Shown here: positions 1 through 6,647 of the stretch, one piece after another
Position numbering within the stretch: the first letter of the stretch is position 1
How the letters are laid out: the number at the start of each line of letters is the position of its first letter
Source: Pseudomonadota bacterium
Lineage (GTDB): Bacteria > Pseudomonadota > Gammaproteobacteria > SZUA-229
Assembly: GCA_030673345.1 (NCBI GenBank)
Contig: DAOVJH010000034.1
Span: forward strand, 1-9,104
Direction: 5' to 3'
Length of the DNA stretch: 9,104 nucleotides
Translations under genes and position numbers: made by a program
Notes under the pieces: model-generated
Databases searched by the model: none
The model's input: only the letters and a program-made list of their open reading frames with translations
What the model was told of the DNA's origin: nothing

Positions 1-1790
1 AATCCAGTCTTTTTTCATTGATCTTAAAACAGCTGCATGCTGATACTGGTGACTGTATCTACCCGGATAACTGGGTGATCGCGCACGTAGCGCAGGAACT
101 GGTCGATAGTAAACAGCAGGCCATAGAATTTGTACTCGATGGTGATATAGAACTACGAAACATCCAGTTGGCGATCAAAACAGCTGAAGAAAATAATGAC
201 GGCGTCCTCATCGCTACATTGCACACGCAGTTAGACAACATCGGTGGTTATACTGCCAACTCGCGCGCCAGCCAGCTACTCGCAGGCCTGGGTTTCGTGG
301 CCGAGGATGAAACACGTGCCATCAACGAATTTTCCGGCGGCTGGCAGATGCGGCTGAACCTCGCAAAGGCATTGATGTGCCGTTCCGACCTGCTGCTGCT
401 CGATGAACCGACCAATCACCTTGATCTGGACACTATCATCTGGTTAGAGTCATGGTTGTCTGCCTATCGCGGAACCCTGTTACTCATCTCCCATGACCGT
501 GATTTTTTAAATAATATATGTACCCACATCGCGCATCTGGAACACCAGAATATTCAGCTCTATACCGGCAACTACTCGGCATTTGAACGCATCCGCGCCG
601 AACGTCTGGCCAACCAGCAATCTGAATACATAAAACAACAGCGAAATATAAAACACATCGAATCCTATATAGAACGCTTCCGCGCCAAAGCGACCAAAGC
701 CAAACAGGCACAGAGCCGTCTCAAAGCACTCGAGCGGATGCAGACGATAGCCCCCGCACATGTCGACTCACCTTTTCATTTTTCATTATTTGAACCTGAA
801 AAAATCCCTAACAGTCTATTGCGCATGGAAGGTATCGATGCCGGATATGGCGACACACAGATATTAAAAGGTGTCGATTTCCAGTTATTACCCGGTGACA
901 GGATCGGTTTGCTCGGACCCAATGGCGCAGGCAAATCGACATTCATCAAAGTTCTGGCAGACCAACTAAAGATACAGAGCGGCGAATACCATCTCGCCAA
1001 AGAGACCAGGATCGGGTATTTTGCGCAGCATCAACTGGAACAGCTCCATAACGAACACTCCCCCGTGGAACACCTGCAGCAGTTAGACAAGCAGTCGAAC
1101 AATCAGACACGTGAAGCCGACATAAGGAACTACCTGGGCCGCTTTGGTTTCTCTAACGACATGGCGCTATCAAAGATACAGAACTTTTCCGGTGGCGAAA
1201 AATCAAGATTAGTACTGGCGATGATCATCTACCAGAGACCTAACCTGCTGCTGCTCGATGAACCGACAAACCACCTCGACCTGGAGATGCGGGAAGCCCT
1301 GGCAGAAGCGCTGCAGGAATTCTCCGGCGCCATGGTCATCGTTTCACATGACAGGCACCTGCTCAATTCGACCTGCGACCAATTACTGCTGGTAGATCAA
1401 AAGACCGTCATCGAATTCCCTCTCAGCCTGGATGAATACCCGAAATGGTTGAGTGAGCATAATATTGCCCGCACCAGCCAGATGAACACATCGGACAACA
1501 GTGATACTAAAAACGTCTCGAACAAACAGAGAAAACAGATCGAAGCTGAGCATAGAAAAAAAACATTACCCCTGAGAAAAAAGATAAAACAGCTAGAAGA
1601 TGAAATGCATAAGATCTCTAAAAAGCTGACTGATCTCAACCATCAGCTTTCTGATACTGACGTATACTCCGAGCAAAACAAGCAAAAACTTCAGGAATTG
1701 CTCCTGCAGAAAGCCGCGTTAGACGGAGCACATGAAACAAAAGAACTCGACTGGCTAGATAGCAATGAAAAACTGGAAGAGATGTCCTGA
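1..1790 (+). CDS. yheS: YheS-type ABC-F ATPase, 5' end cut by window edge
   Basis: ABC-F proteins are soluble twin-ATPase factors that act on the ribosome rather than on transport. The frame is open from base 3 and begins with Ser-Ser, the tail of a GKSS Walker A motif, so roughly 40-50 N-terminal residues lie outside the window; the TTG at 18 is not the start. Visible in order are signature FSGGW (about 330-345), Walker B LLLLDEPTNHLDLD (about 388-430), switch histidine in LISHDRDFL, the inter-domain linker rich in Arg/Lys/Gln (about 560-740, the P-site tRNA interaction region of the family), second Walker A GPNGAGKS (about 916-940), signature FSGGEKSR, Walker B LLLLDEPTNHLDLE and SHDRH. A Lys/Glu-rich tail (about 1520-1785) is probably a coiled coil. 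Sequence layout matches E. coli YheS more closely than Uup or EttA as I recall them. Both ATPase sites look intact apart from the part off the edge. The family is firm; the YheS subgroup is likely. Confidence 0.92.
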   Translation, partial: SSLFSLILKQLHADTGDCIYPDNWVIAHVAQELVDSKQQAIEFVLDGDIELRNIQLAIKTAEENNDGVLIATLHTQLDNIGGYTANSRASQLLAGLGFVAEDETRAINEFSGGWQMRLNLAKALMCRSDLLLLDEPTNHLDLDTIIWLESWLSAYRGTLLLISHDRDFLNNICTHIAHLEHQNIQLYTGNYSAFERIRAERLANQQSEYIKQQRNIKHIESYIERFRAKATKAKQAQSRLKALERMQTIAPAHVDSPFHFSLFEPEKIPNSLLRMEGIDAGYGDTQILKGVDFQLLPGDRIGLLGPNGAGKSTFIKVLADQLKIQSGEYHLAKETRIGYFAQHQLEQLHNEHSPVEHLQQLDKQSNNQTREADIRNYLGRFGFSNDMALSKIQNFSGGEKSRLVLAMIIYQRPNLLLLDEPTNHLDLEMREALAEALQEFSGAMVIVSHDRHLLNSTCDQLLLVDQKTVIEFPLSLDEYPKWLSEHNIARTSQMNTSDNSDTKNVSNKQRKQIEAEHRKKTLPLRKKIKQLEDEMHKISKKLTDLNHQLSDTDVYSEQNKQKLQELLLQKAALDGAHETKELDWLDSNEKLEEMS

Positions 1791-1824
1791 TGTATACCAC
1801 TGAACTTATGAGCGAGACAGGATA

Positions 1825-2280
1825 ATGATAAAAAGACGCTTAATGATTGCTGCAATACTTATCACTATCCTCACAGCAGGATTCTATACTTTCATCATCA
1901 AATGCGGCGCCAGCAAAAACACTGATGGGCGCACGACCATAACTTTAAACAAAACTGAAAGAGCACTCGTATTACAGGAGATGAGAGCATTTTTAAGCAG
2001 CGTCCAGCAGATCAGCCAGGGTATATCGGATGACGACATGGAAATGGTCGAACAGCATGCACGACTATCCGGCAGAGCGGCACAGGCTGGAATGCCCGTA
2101 ACATTGGTCAAAAAACTACCGATGCCGTTCAAAAAATTAGGTGGCGATACCCACGCCAGGTTTGATCAGCTGGCGATGGATGCTGCAGACCTGGCCGATC
2201 GTGACCACGCGCTGGAGCAACTATCGTCGCTGATGAAAAACTGCGTATCCTGCCATGCAGCCTATCGTATTGATATCTAG
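1825..2280 (+). CDS. membrane-anchored or exported class II (c'/c556-like) monohaem cytochrome
   Basis: This 151-residue protein starts with a basic N terminus and a hydrophobic segment (about residues 7-25), acting as a signal peptide or membrane anchor. No convincing lipobox precedes Cys27. The single haem site CVSCH is at residues 140-144, next to the C terminus (CVSCHAAYR), which is the arrangement of the four-helix-bundle class II cytochromes c. Met53, in an EMRAFL context within the first predicted helix, is a plausible sixth haem ligand as in c556-type members; this is inference. The protein would carry electrons in the periplasm, with unknown partners. It begins 34 bases after the ABC-F stop and may be cotranscribed with it. 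A purine-rich GAGACAGGA precedes the ATG, though its AGGA lies very close. An internal Met7 is an alternative start and would shorten only the basic N terminus. Confidence 0.82.
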   Translation: MIKRRLMIAAILITILTAGFYTFIIKCGASKNTDGRTTITLNKTERALVLQEMRAFLSSVQQISQGISDDDMEMVEQHARLSGRAAQAGMPVTLVKKLPMPFKKLGGDTHARFDQLAMDAADLADRDHALEQLSSLMKNCVSCHAAYRIDI

Positions 2281-2283
2281 ACG

Positions 2284-2313
2284 AGGCAGATAAAAAAACA
2301 CACCCGTCTGCTT
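2284..2313. terminator. weak stem-loop between convergent genes, possible terminator
   Basis: AGGCAGA at 2284-2290 can pair with TCTGCTT at 2307-2313 (seven pairs, one of them G-T) around a 16-base loop. It sits in the 40 bases between the convergent cytochrome and phoH stops, where a bidirectional terminator is expected. The A-run lies in the loop rather than after the stem, and the stem is short, so this is not a classic intrinsic terminator. Confidence 0.25.
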
Positions 2314-2320
2314 TAACCGA

Positions 2321-3136
2321 TCAACACTCCGAACGGTACTTGTGCATCTTCTGGTCAACGTCGTCATAACACATAAGGATATCTTTCACGATATCACTGC
2401 GTACGATATCCGAATATTCAAACTCGTGGACATACACACTTTTAACGTTATGTGTCCGGCAGATAGCATCATGCAACCCTGAATAACAGCGGATGTCAGA
2501 TTGGCTCAAATCTCCGCTGATCACCACCGTAGAGTGCTCACCAATCCGCGTCATGAACATCTTTATCTCTTCAGGCGTGCAATTCTGAGCTTCATCTAGC
2601 ACCACGAAAGCCCTGTTAAATGTTTTGCCACGCATATACGCCAACGGTTCGACTGTAATATTGCCATTCTTTAACGCGCATTCAATCACACCCTTACCTG
2701 CATTGTTTATCAGGCAGGATTTAAACGCGCTAAAATAAGGATCAAATTTCTCATCTAGCTTACCGGGTAGAAAGCCCATGCTATTACCGGCTTCGACTGC
2801 AGGTCGGGTAAATATGATTCGGTCTATGTCACCAGAAACCAGTGCCTGAGCTGCCATTGCAGCCGAACAGTAACTTTTACCTGTGCCTGCAGGGCCAAGC
2901 CCAAAAACTAATGTATGTGTTTTTATCGCGGCCATAAACATGTCCTGTGACTTGTTTTTCGGCTGGATTGGTTTGATTTGTTTTGCTGGAGAGCTGGATT
3001 TTCTGGAGTGGGAGGGGTGGTATTGATCGTTATGTGGAGAGGAGTGGAAATCGATGACTACGTTATCCTCCGATATGTAATCTAATTGTTGTAATTTATT
3101 TTTTTGCCTTTTCGCTCGACCATTCTTTCTCGACAT
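2321..3136 (-). CDS. phoH: PhoH family P-loop ATPase (E. coli PhoH type)
   Basis: This 271-residue protein is an ATPase of the PhoH family, cytoplasmic and linked in various bacteria to phosphate starvation and RNA metabolism; its precise role is unsettled. Walker A GPAGTGKS is at 81-88, FTRPAVEAG at 109-117, AYMRGKTF at about 166-173, Walker B FVVLDEAQN at 177-185 and SGDLSQ at 207-212. The AYMRGKTF, IKMFMTRIGE and SGLHDA stretches match E. coli PhoH better than the PhoL/YbeZ branch. There is no N-terminal PIN domain; instead the first 60 residues are basic, polar and low in complexity (Arg/Lys, then His/Ser/Pro), probably disordered. The ATG at 3136 is supported by GAGGTG five bases upstream. 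The gene is transcribed away from the ligase-hydrolase operon and stops convergently against the cytochrome gene. No Pho box was recognised upstream. Confidence 0.9.
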   Translation of the reverse strand: MSRKNGRAKRQKNKLQQLDYISEDNVVIDFHSSPHNDQYHPSHSRKSSSPAKQIKPIQPKNKSQDMFMAAIKTHTLVFGLGPAGTGKSYCSAAMAAQALVSGDIDRIIFTRPAVEAGNSMGFLPGKLDEKFDPYFSAFKSCLINNAGKGVIECALKNGNITVEPLAYMRGKTFNRAFVVLDEAQNCTPEEIKMFMTRIGEHSTVVISGDLSQSDIRCYSGLHDAICRTHNVKSVYVHEFEYSDIVRSDIVKDILMCYDDVDQKMHKYRSEC

Positions 3137-3141
3137 AGATA

Positions 3142-3147
3142 CACCTC
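3142..3147 (-). promoter_or_regulatory. Shine-Dalgarno site of phoH
   Basis: On the minus strand GAGGTG stands five bases before the ATG at 3136. It is a strong ribosome binding site and fixes this start. Confidence 0.7.
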
Positions 3148-3240
3148 AGCCTCGGTAGTGGTTAATAAATTAATTAATTAAATAAAATTGATCTAAAGTC
3201 TGGTTGTCTGTGAATGCACCTTTTCTATTTGTTGTTACTA

Positions 3241-3269
3241 TTAATACAACTTTACAATAAAAATGTAAA
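3241..3269 (-). promoter_or_regulatory. candidate sigma-70 promoter of phoH
   Basis: Reading the minus strand, TTTACA (3269-3264, five of six matches to the -35 consensus) is followed after exactly 17 bases by TATTAA (3246-3241, four of six matches to the -10). Transcription would start near 3234 and give a leader of about 100 bases. The local sequence is AT-rich, which raises the chance of accidental matches. Confidence 0.4.
3251..3269. promoter_or_regulatory. dyad TTTACA-N7-TGTAAA, possible operator
   Basis: A perfect 6-base inverted repeat with a 7-base A/T spacer covers the proposed -35 box of phoH and lies in the shared region upstream of the divergent ligase operon. A dimeric regulator bound here could block phoH and affect the opposite operon. 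I do not recognise the motif as a Pho box or another named operator. No convincing promoter for the + strand operon was found between 3270 and 3416. Confidence 0.35.
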
Positions 3270-3416
3270 CCAATTTTTTAATTAATTTTATTTTTATTTA
3301 AAAGCACCTCTGGTCAAATATCATTACCACCAGCTTTTGAAGAAAGACAACATTATCTCCATAGACAAAGATCAAATGCCTTTCACACACAATGCACTTT
3401 ATATTAGACTTGGAAC

Positions 3417-4874
3417 ATGGGCGAAGAAATAAAATACAGTCGTTTCAACAAAAACGATTACCAGCAATTTATCTCTAATCTTAAAGATGAGACTGCATTG
3501 GTAAAAAACTGGTTTGATGAACACAAGTTCTCTACTGCTCCATTGATGGCCGGATACGAACTCGAGAGCTGGCTTATCGACAAAAAAGGCAACCCGGTCG
3601 CAATCAATGAAGCCTTCCTCAAAAAAGCAAACAACGCCTTGCTAAGCCCTGAGCTGGCGAAATTTAATGTCGAACTCAATGTCGATCCAGAACAACTATC
3701 CCACGATGTATTATCGATCTTTGAACATAAACTGGATGAGTTATGGCAACAGTGTTCCGCTACGGCCCAAAGCCTTGACGCAGACATCCTCGGCATAGGC
3801 ATATTGCCTACATTACAGGATCATGACCTTACGCTAAAAAATATATCTTTACTCGATCGTTACAAGGCGCTTAACGAACAAGTATTAAGACAGCGTAATG
3901 GCATCGAGATAGAACTGAACATCAATGGCAGCGACCATCTGCAGGTCAGGCATAAAGACGTGATGCTGGAAGCTGCCGCGACTTCGCTGCAGATCCACAT
4001 ACAGGTACCACAAGATGTTGCTGCACGTTATTACAATGCCTCCATCCTGTTATCGGCGCCGATGGTTGCAGTAAGTGCAAATTCACCCTGCTTATTTGGC
4101 CGTCGCCTATGGCAGGAAACACGCATACCCGTTTTCGAACAGGCCGTTCCCACCGGTGGTTACGGTGGTGCAGCTTCCGGCCCTGTGCATCGCGTCAGCT
4201 TTGGATCTGATTATGTACGTGACTCGATGTATGAATGTTTTCAGGAAAATCTTGATCACTTCCCTATACTGCTGCCAGTCCATTACGAGGCTGCGATCGA
4301 AAGAGTTAAATACCTGCGCCTGCATAATGGCACTATCTGGCGCTGGAACAGGCCCTTGATAGGTTTTGATGAGGACCACACGCCACATCTACGTATCGAA
4401 CATCGTGTCTGTGCAGCCGCACCGACAACGATCGACAACATTGCCAATATCGCATTTTATTATGGTCTGGTGCACTATTATGCAACGACTGAAAAACCAC
4501 CTGAATATACGATGCCATTTACAGATGCAAAAGATAATTTTTACAGGGCAGCGCAGATCGGGATAAAACATAAAACGACCTGGTTCAATAAAAAAACCGA
4601 CACACTACAGAAGATCATACTGGATAAACTACTGGTCGAAGCCGAGACCGGCTTATACAAGCTAGGAATCAACCAGCAAGATAGCAAGCGCTATCTTTCG
4701 ATAATCGAGCAACGCGTCGAAAAAAATCGTACCGGCAGTGAATGGCAGCTGAATTTTCTTAATGCACATCAAGATGACAGGACCCTGCTCACGTTAAACT
4801 ATCAAAAGAACCAGAGATCTGGTCGACCAGTGCACGAATGGGATCTTGAGACTACCCATGAAACAGCTGAGTGA
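3417..4874 (+). CDS. GCS2-family glutamate-cysteine ligase-like carboxylate-amine ligase
   Basis: GCS2-family enzymes use ATP to join the side-chain carboxylate of glutamate to an amine, as in gamma-glutamylcysteine synthesis; several members have other or unknown amine substrates. The 485-residue protein shows GYELESW at 46-52 (Glu48 and Glu50, expected metal/ATP ligands), FNVELNVDP at 83-91, a TSLQIHIQV stretch with His194, the family-typical SANSP at 220-224, WRWNRP at 308-313 and RIEHRVCAAAPTTIDNIA from 326 with Glu328 and Arg330. No signal peptide is seen, so it is cytoplasmic. It is not E. coli GshA (GCS1), and no glutathione synthetase gene is nearby. The start ATG has only a weak GGA four bases upstream; the upstream DNA is an AT-rich divergent promoter region. 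It is followed nine bases later by a zinc hydrolase. The family is well supported; the true substrate is not known. Confidence 0.82.
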   Translation: MGEEIKYSRFNKNDYQQFISNLKDETALVKNWFDEHKFSTAPLMAGYELESWLIDKKGNPVAINEAFLKKANNALLSPELAKFNVELNVDPEQLSHDVLSIFEHKLDELWQQCSATAQSLDADILGIGILPTLQDHDLTLKNISLLDRYKALNEQVLRQRNGIEIELNINGSDHLQVRHKDVMLEAAATSLQIHIQVPQDVAARYYNASILLSAPMVAVSANSPCLFGRRLWQETRIPVFEQAVPTGGYGGAASGPVHRVSFGSDYVRDSMYECFQENLDHFPILLPVHYEAAIERVKYLRLHNGTIWRWNRPLIGFDEDHTPHLRIEHRVCAAAPTTIDNIANIAFYYGLVHYYATTEKPPEYTMPFTDAKDNFYRAAQIGIKHKTTWFNKKTDTLQKIILDKLLVEAETGLYKLGINQQDSKRYLSIIEQRVEKNRTGSEWQLNFLNAHQDDRTLLTLNYQKNQRSGRPVHEWDLETTHETAE

Positions 4875-4883
4875 GAAAGCCGC

Positions 4884-5876
4884 ATGCTAAACGAAATGAA
4901 CCATATTCCCGATGAGTTTCTTCAAGCGAAAGCCGAAGATCTGCACTCTATACTGAAATCACCGACACTGTTTCATCTGGAAGGCGTCAACCCTCAACCA
5001 CTGTTTGTATGCACCTTACTGCACGGCAATGAGACCACCGGTTTATATGCGATTCAGAGGCTGTTAAAGAAATATCAGGACAGACCTTTACCCAGGGCAA
5101 TCTCTCTGTTCGTGGGAAACATCGCTGCCGCCAGAGAAAATCAACGACGACTTGATACTCAGGATGATTACAATCGTATCTGGCCCGGCAGCCATCATAG
5201 CGATTCAGCTGAAAAAGATATGATGCAGATCGTTACCAGCATAATGGAAAAAAGGAAACCTTTCGCAAGTATCGACATACACAATAATACCGGCAAAAAT
5301 CCGCATTATGGCTGCATCAACATCCTTAACCCGCACGGCCTGGTATTGGCCTCAGAGTTCAGCGACATCGCTGTGTATTTCACTGACCCTAAAGGTGTTC
5401 AATCATCGGCTTTTTCAGATTTTTGCCCGGCGGTAGTACTCGAATGCGGGCAGGCAAGTGACCGATCAGGTGAGGACCACGCATTTTCTTATCTCGATAA
5501 GATAATACAGATGGACGACCTGTCATCAGGTAACAGTAACAATCTAAAACTCTATCACACCATTGCTCGCGTCCTGATTCCGAAAACCGTCACACTCGGA
5601 GACGCCGGTGATATCAGCCTTAACACACAGCTCGAAGATAAAAATTTTCACCAGATTCAGCCCGGTATTGAATTTGCCTCTGTCGATTCAACGAAAGAAC
5701 AACTGATCATCGTCAGCAGCGAGAGTCATGAAGATATTACGAATGAATATCTAGAGCGCGATGGCGATAAGCTCCTATTCAAAAAACCGATAACATTGTC
5801 GATGTTTACAACGAGTGAACGCGCGATAAGACAAGATTGCGTCTGTTATTTTATGGAAGAACTGCGGATTGGCTGA
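4884..5876 (+). CDS. succinylglutamate desuccinylase/aspartoacylase-like zinc hydrolase
   Basis: Members of this M14-related family remove an acyl group from an N-acyl amino acid using one zinc ion. In the 330-residue protein LHGNE gives His47 and Glu50, and SIDIHNNTG gives His133, the three zinc ligands. The NQRRLD and YNRIWPG stretch (86-102) corresponds to the substrate-binding Asn/Arg residues of the family. VLECGQ provides Glu187 as the likely catalytic base. The remaining C-terminal part forms a less conserved beta-rich domain. No signal peptide is visible. The gene begins nine bases after the ligase stop, so the two are almost certainly cotranscribed and act in one pathway. It is not placed with arginine catabolism (ast) genes, so succinylglutamate is not the obvious substrate. 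Met5 is an alternative start without a better ribosome site. Confidence 0.85.
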   Translation: MLNEMNHIPDEFLQAKAEDLHSILKSPTLFHLEGVNPQPLFVCTLLHGNETTGLYAIQRLLKKYQDRPLPRAISLFVGNIAAARENQRRLDTQDDYNRIWPGSHHSDSAEKDMMQIVTSIMEKRKPFASIDIHNNTGKNPHYGCINILNPHGLVLASEFSDIAVYFTDPKGVQSSAFSDFCPAVVLECGQASDRSGEDHAFSYLDKIIQMDDLSSGNSNNLKLYHTIARVLIPKTVTLGDAGDISLNTQLEDKNFHQIQPGIEFASVDSTKEQLIIVSSESHEDITNEYLERDGDKLLFKKPITLSMFTTSERAIRQDCVCYFMEELRIG

Positions 5877-5929
5877 CAAATGACTACAGTTGAGCCTTAG
5901 CTGACAGTCAAAAGATTTAAAAGCGATTT

Positions 5930-6111
5930 ACCACAGAGAAACAGAGGTCACAGAAAAAGTCTTTTTTATTGCTGTCATCCTGAACGCCAGTGAAGGATCT
6001 TGAGACGGGTACACTATGATCGGCATGGTACATAAGATCCTTCTATTACGCTACGCTTCAGTCAGGATGACACTTGAAGCATTTTTAGCTTTTCTCTGCG
6101 CCCTCTGTGGT
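5930..6111. repeat. composite MITE-like palindromic element with CCACAGAG ends
   Basis: The 295 bases between the convergent hydrolase and exported-protein genes hold no gene but a palindromic structure. ACCACAGAG at 5930-5938 matches CTCTGTGGT at 6103-6111 in inverted orientation, and CAGAAAAAG at 5951-5959 loosely matches CTTTTCTCTG at 6089-6098. The left arm carries an internal duplication of CAGAG and CACAGA units that the right arm lacks. No open reading frame or clear target duplication is seen. The terminal motif resembles a dispersed CCACAGAG-type repeat I have seen in many proteobacterial genomes; that resemblance is from memory and needs a genome search. Confidence 0.6.
5973..6072. 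repeat. inner inverted repeat TGTCATCCTGA...AAGGATCTT
   Basis: TGTCATCCTGA at 5973-5983 and AAGGATCTT at 5993-6001 form one unit. The inverted copy is AAGATCCTT at 6034-6042 and TCAGGATGACA at 6062-6072. The conserved ends are perfect, but the middle of the unit differs in length (9 bases left, 19 right). The two units are separated by 32 bases. As RNA this would fold into a large hairpin from either strand, with short U-runs some 10-14 bases beyond on both sides, so it may assist termination for both flanking genes. It resembles a dispersed TCATCCTGA/AAGGATCT repeat seen in many bacterial genomes. Confidence 0.65.
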
Positions 6112-6171
6112 GAATAAGTTTTTGACTTTCCGCTTTTGGCCGACAACAGGTATTTGTCAGCTCGTTACACC

Positions 6172-6636
6172 CTACTTAACTTCAACCTCAAAAAATACAT
6201 CGCCATTATCGATATCACGCACGGCAAATATTCTTTCCTGTTTTTTATACAATCGAAAGTGATAAGTTCTCACGCCATCGGTCGAGATTAATTCATCACC
6301 GGCCACCCGGCGATCTATCTTACCTTCAAGCGCTGGCGCCCTGGCCATTAAACGCGCATCGAAGGAAGATGATGCGCTACCGCTTTTTTTCTCCACAAAC
6401 TTTCTATCCATCGCGGCGCTGGCATCATCACTCTTTGAGACAACAACCGCATCAGTTTCTATATCGACGACCTGGATCGTATTATTTTCCATAATCTCAA
6501 GTATCTGCAACCCTGACAATAACGTGTAGCCGCTATCAACGAGCTCAGTCACCGTTAGAAACGCCGTCTTTCCCGCATAGATACTGGTAGACAACATCGT
6601 TATCAATAACACCGTACAAGCTCTGATCTTAATCAT
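6172..6636 (-). CDS. exported protein of unknown function
   Basis: I do not recognise this 154-residue protein. Residues 1-21 form a clear Sec signal peptide (basic MIKIR, hydrophobic core, cleavage expected after SIYA), so the mature product is about 133 residues and periplasmic or outer-surface. The mature part has a beta-prone N-terminal half (LSGLQILEIMENNTIQVVDI), a Ser/Ala/Lys-rich middle (about 70-95) and a C-terminal stretch with alternating hydrophobic and polar residues (TYHFRLYKKQERIFAVRDI). It has no cysteine after the signal, so neither disulfides nor a lipid anchor are expected. The start is backed by a strong AGAGAGGA ribosome site at 6641-6648 that overlaps the stop of the upstream cyclic-di-GMP gene. 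The 11-base spacing makes cotranscription and coupled translation likely. A role as periplasmic partner of that sensor is possible but only inferred. Confidence 0.75.
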   Translation of the reverse strand: MIKIRACTVLLITMLSTSIYAGKTAFLTVTELVDSGYTLLSGLQILEIMENNTIQVVDIETDAVVVSKSDDASAAMDRKFVEKKSGSASSSFDARLMARAPALEGKIDRRVAGDELISTDGVRTYHFRLYKKQERIFAVRDIDNGDVFFEVEVK

Positions 6637-6647
6637 AAATTCCTCTC

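Larger units (their letters stand above)
3172..3287. repeat. AT-rich imperfect inverted repeat flanking the phoH promoter region
   Basis: The stretch at 3172-3190 and the stretch at 3271-3287 are inverted copies: both read CAATTTT, then TTAATTAATT, with two extra bases (AT) in the left copy. They enclose about 80 bases of less biased sequence containing the candidate phoH promoter. The low complexity makes chance similarity possible. They could be protein-binding or bendable DNA in the divergent promoter region. Confidence 0.4.
5872..6161. repeat. outermost inverted pair bounding the intergenic repeat element
   Basis: GCTGACAAAT at 5872-5881 is the exact inverted complement of ATTTGTCAGC at 6152-6161. 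A second, overlapping match pairs AGCTGACA at 5899-5906 with TGTCAGCT at 6155-6162, and AGTCAAAA at 5906-5913 pairs with TTTTGACT at 6120-6127. The left 10-mer includes the TGA stop of the zinc hydrolase. These may be outer limits of a repeat element or pairing segments of a long transcript hairpin. Confidence 0.4.

Noticed and set aside
18..20. TTG as start codon of the ABC-F gene
   Set aside because: The frame stays open to base 3 and the preceding residues (Ser-Ser-Leu-Phe-Ser) continue the Walker A region of the family, so the gene runs off the left edge.
3381..3405. TTTCAC...TATATT as promoter of the ligase-hydrolase operon
   Set aside because: The spacing between the boxes is only 13 bases and the start of transcription would leave a leader of about five bases.
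4075..4571. Overlapping open frames on both strands within the GCS2 gene
   Set aside because: They have low-complexity, Cys-rich or His-rich translations typical of out-of-frame reading and lie wholly inside a gene with clear family motifs.
5930..6111. CRISPR array or insertion sequence
   Set aside because: Repeats are inverted and few, not regularly spaced direct repeats, and there is no transposase frame in the 295-base spacer.
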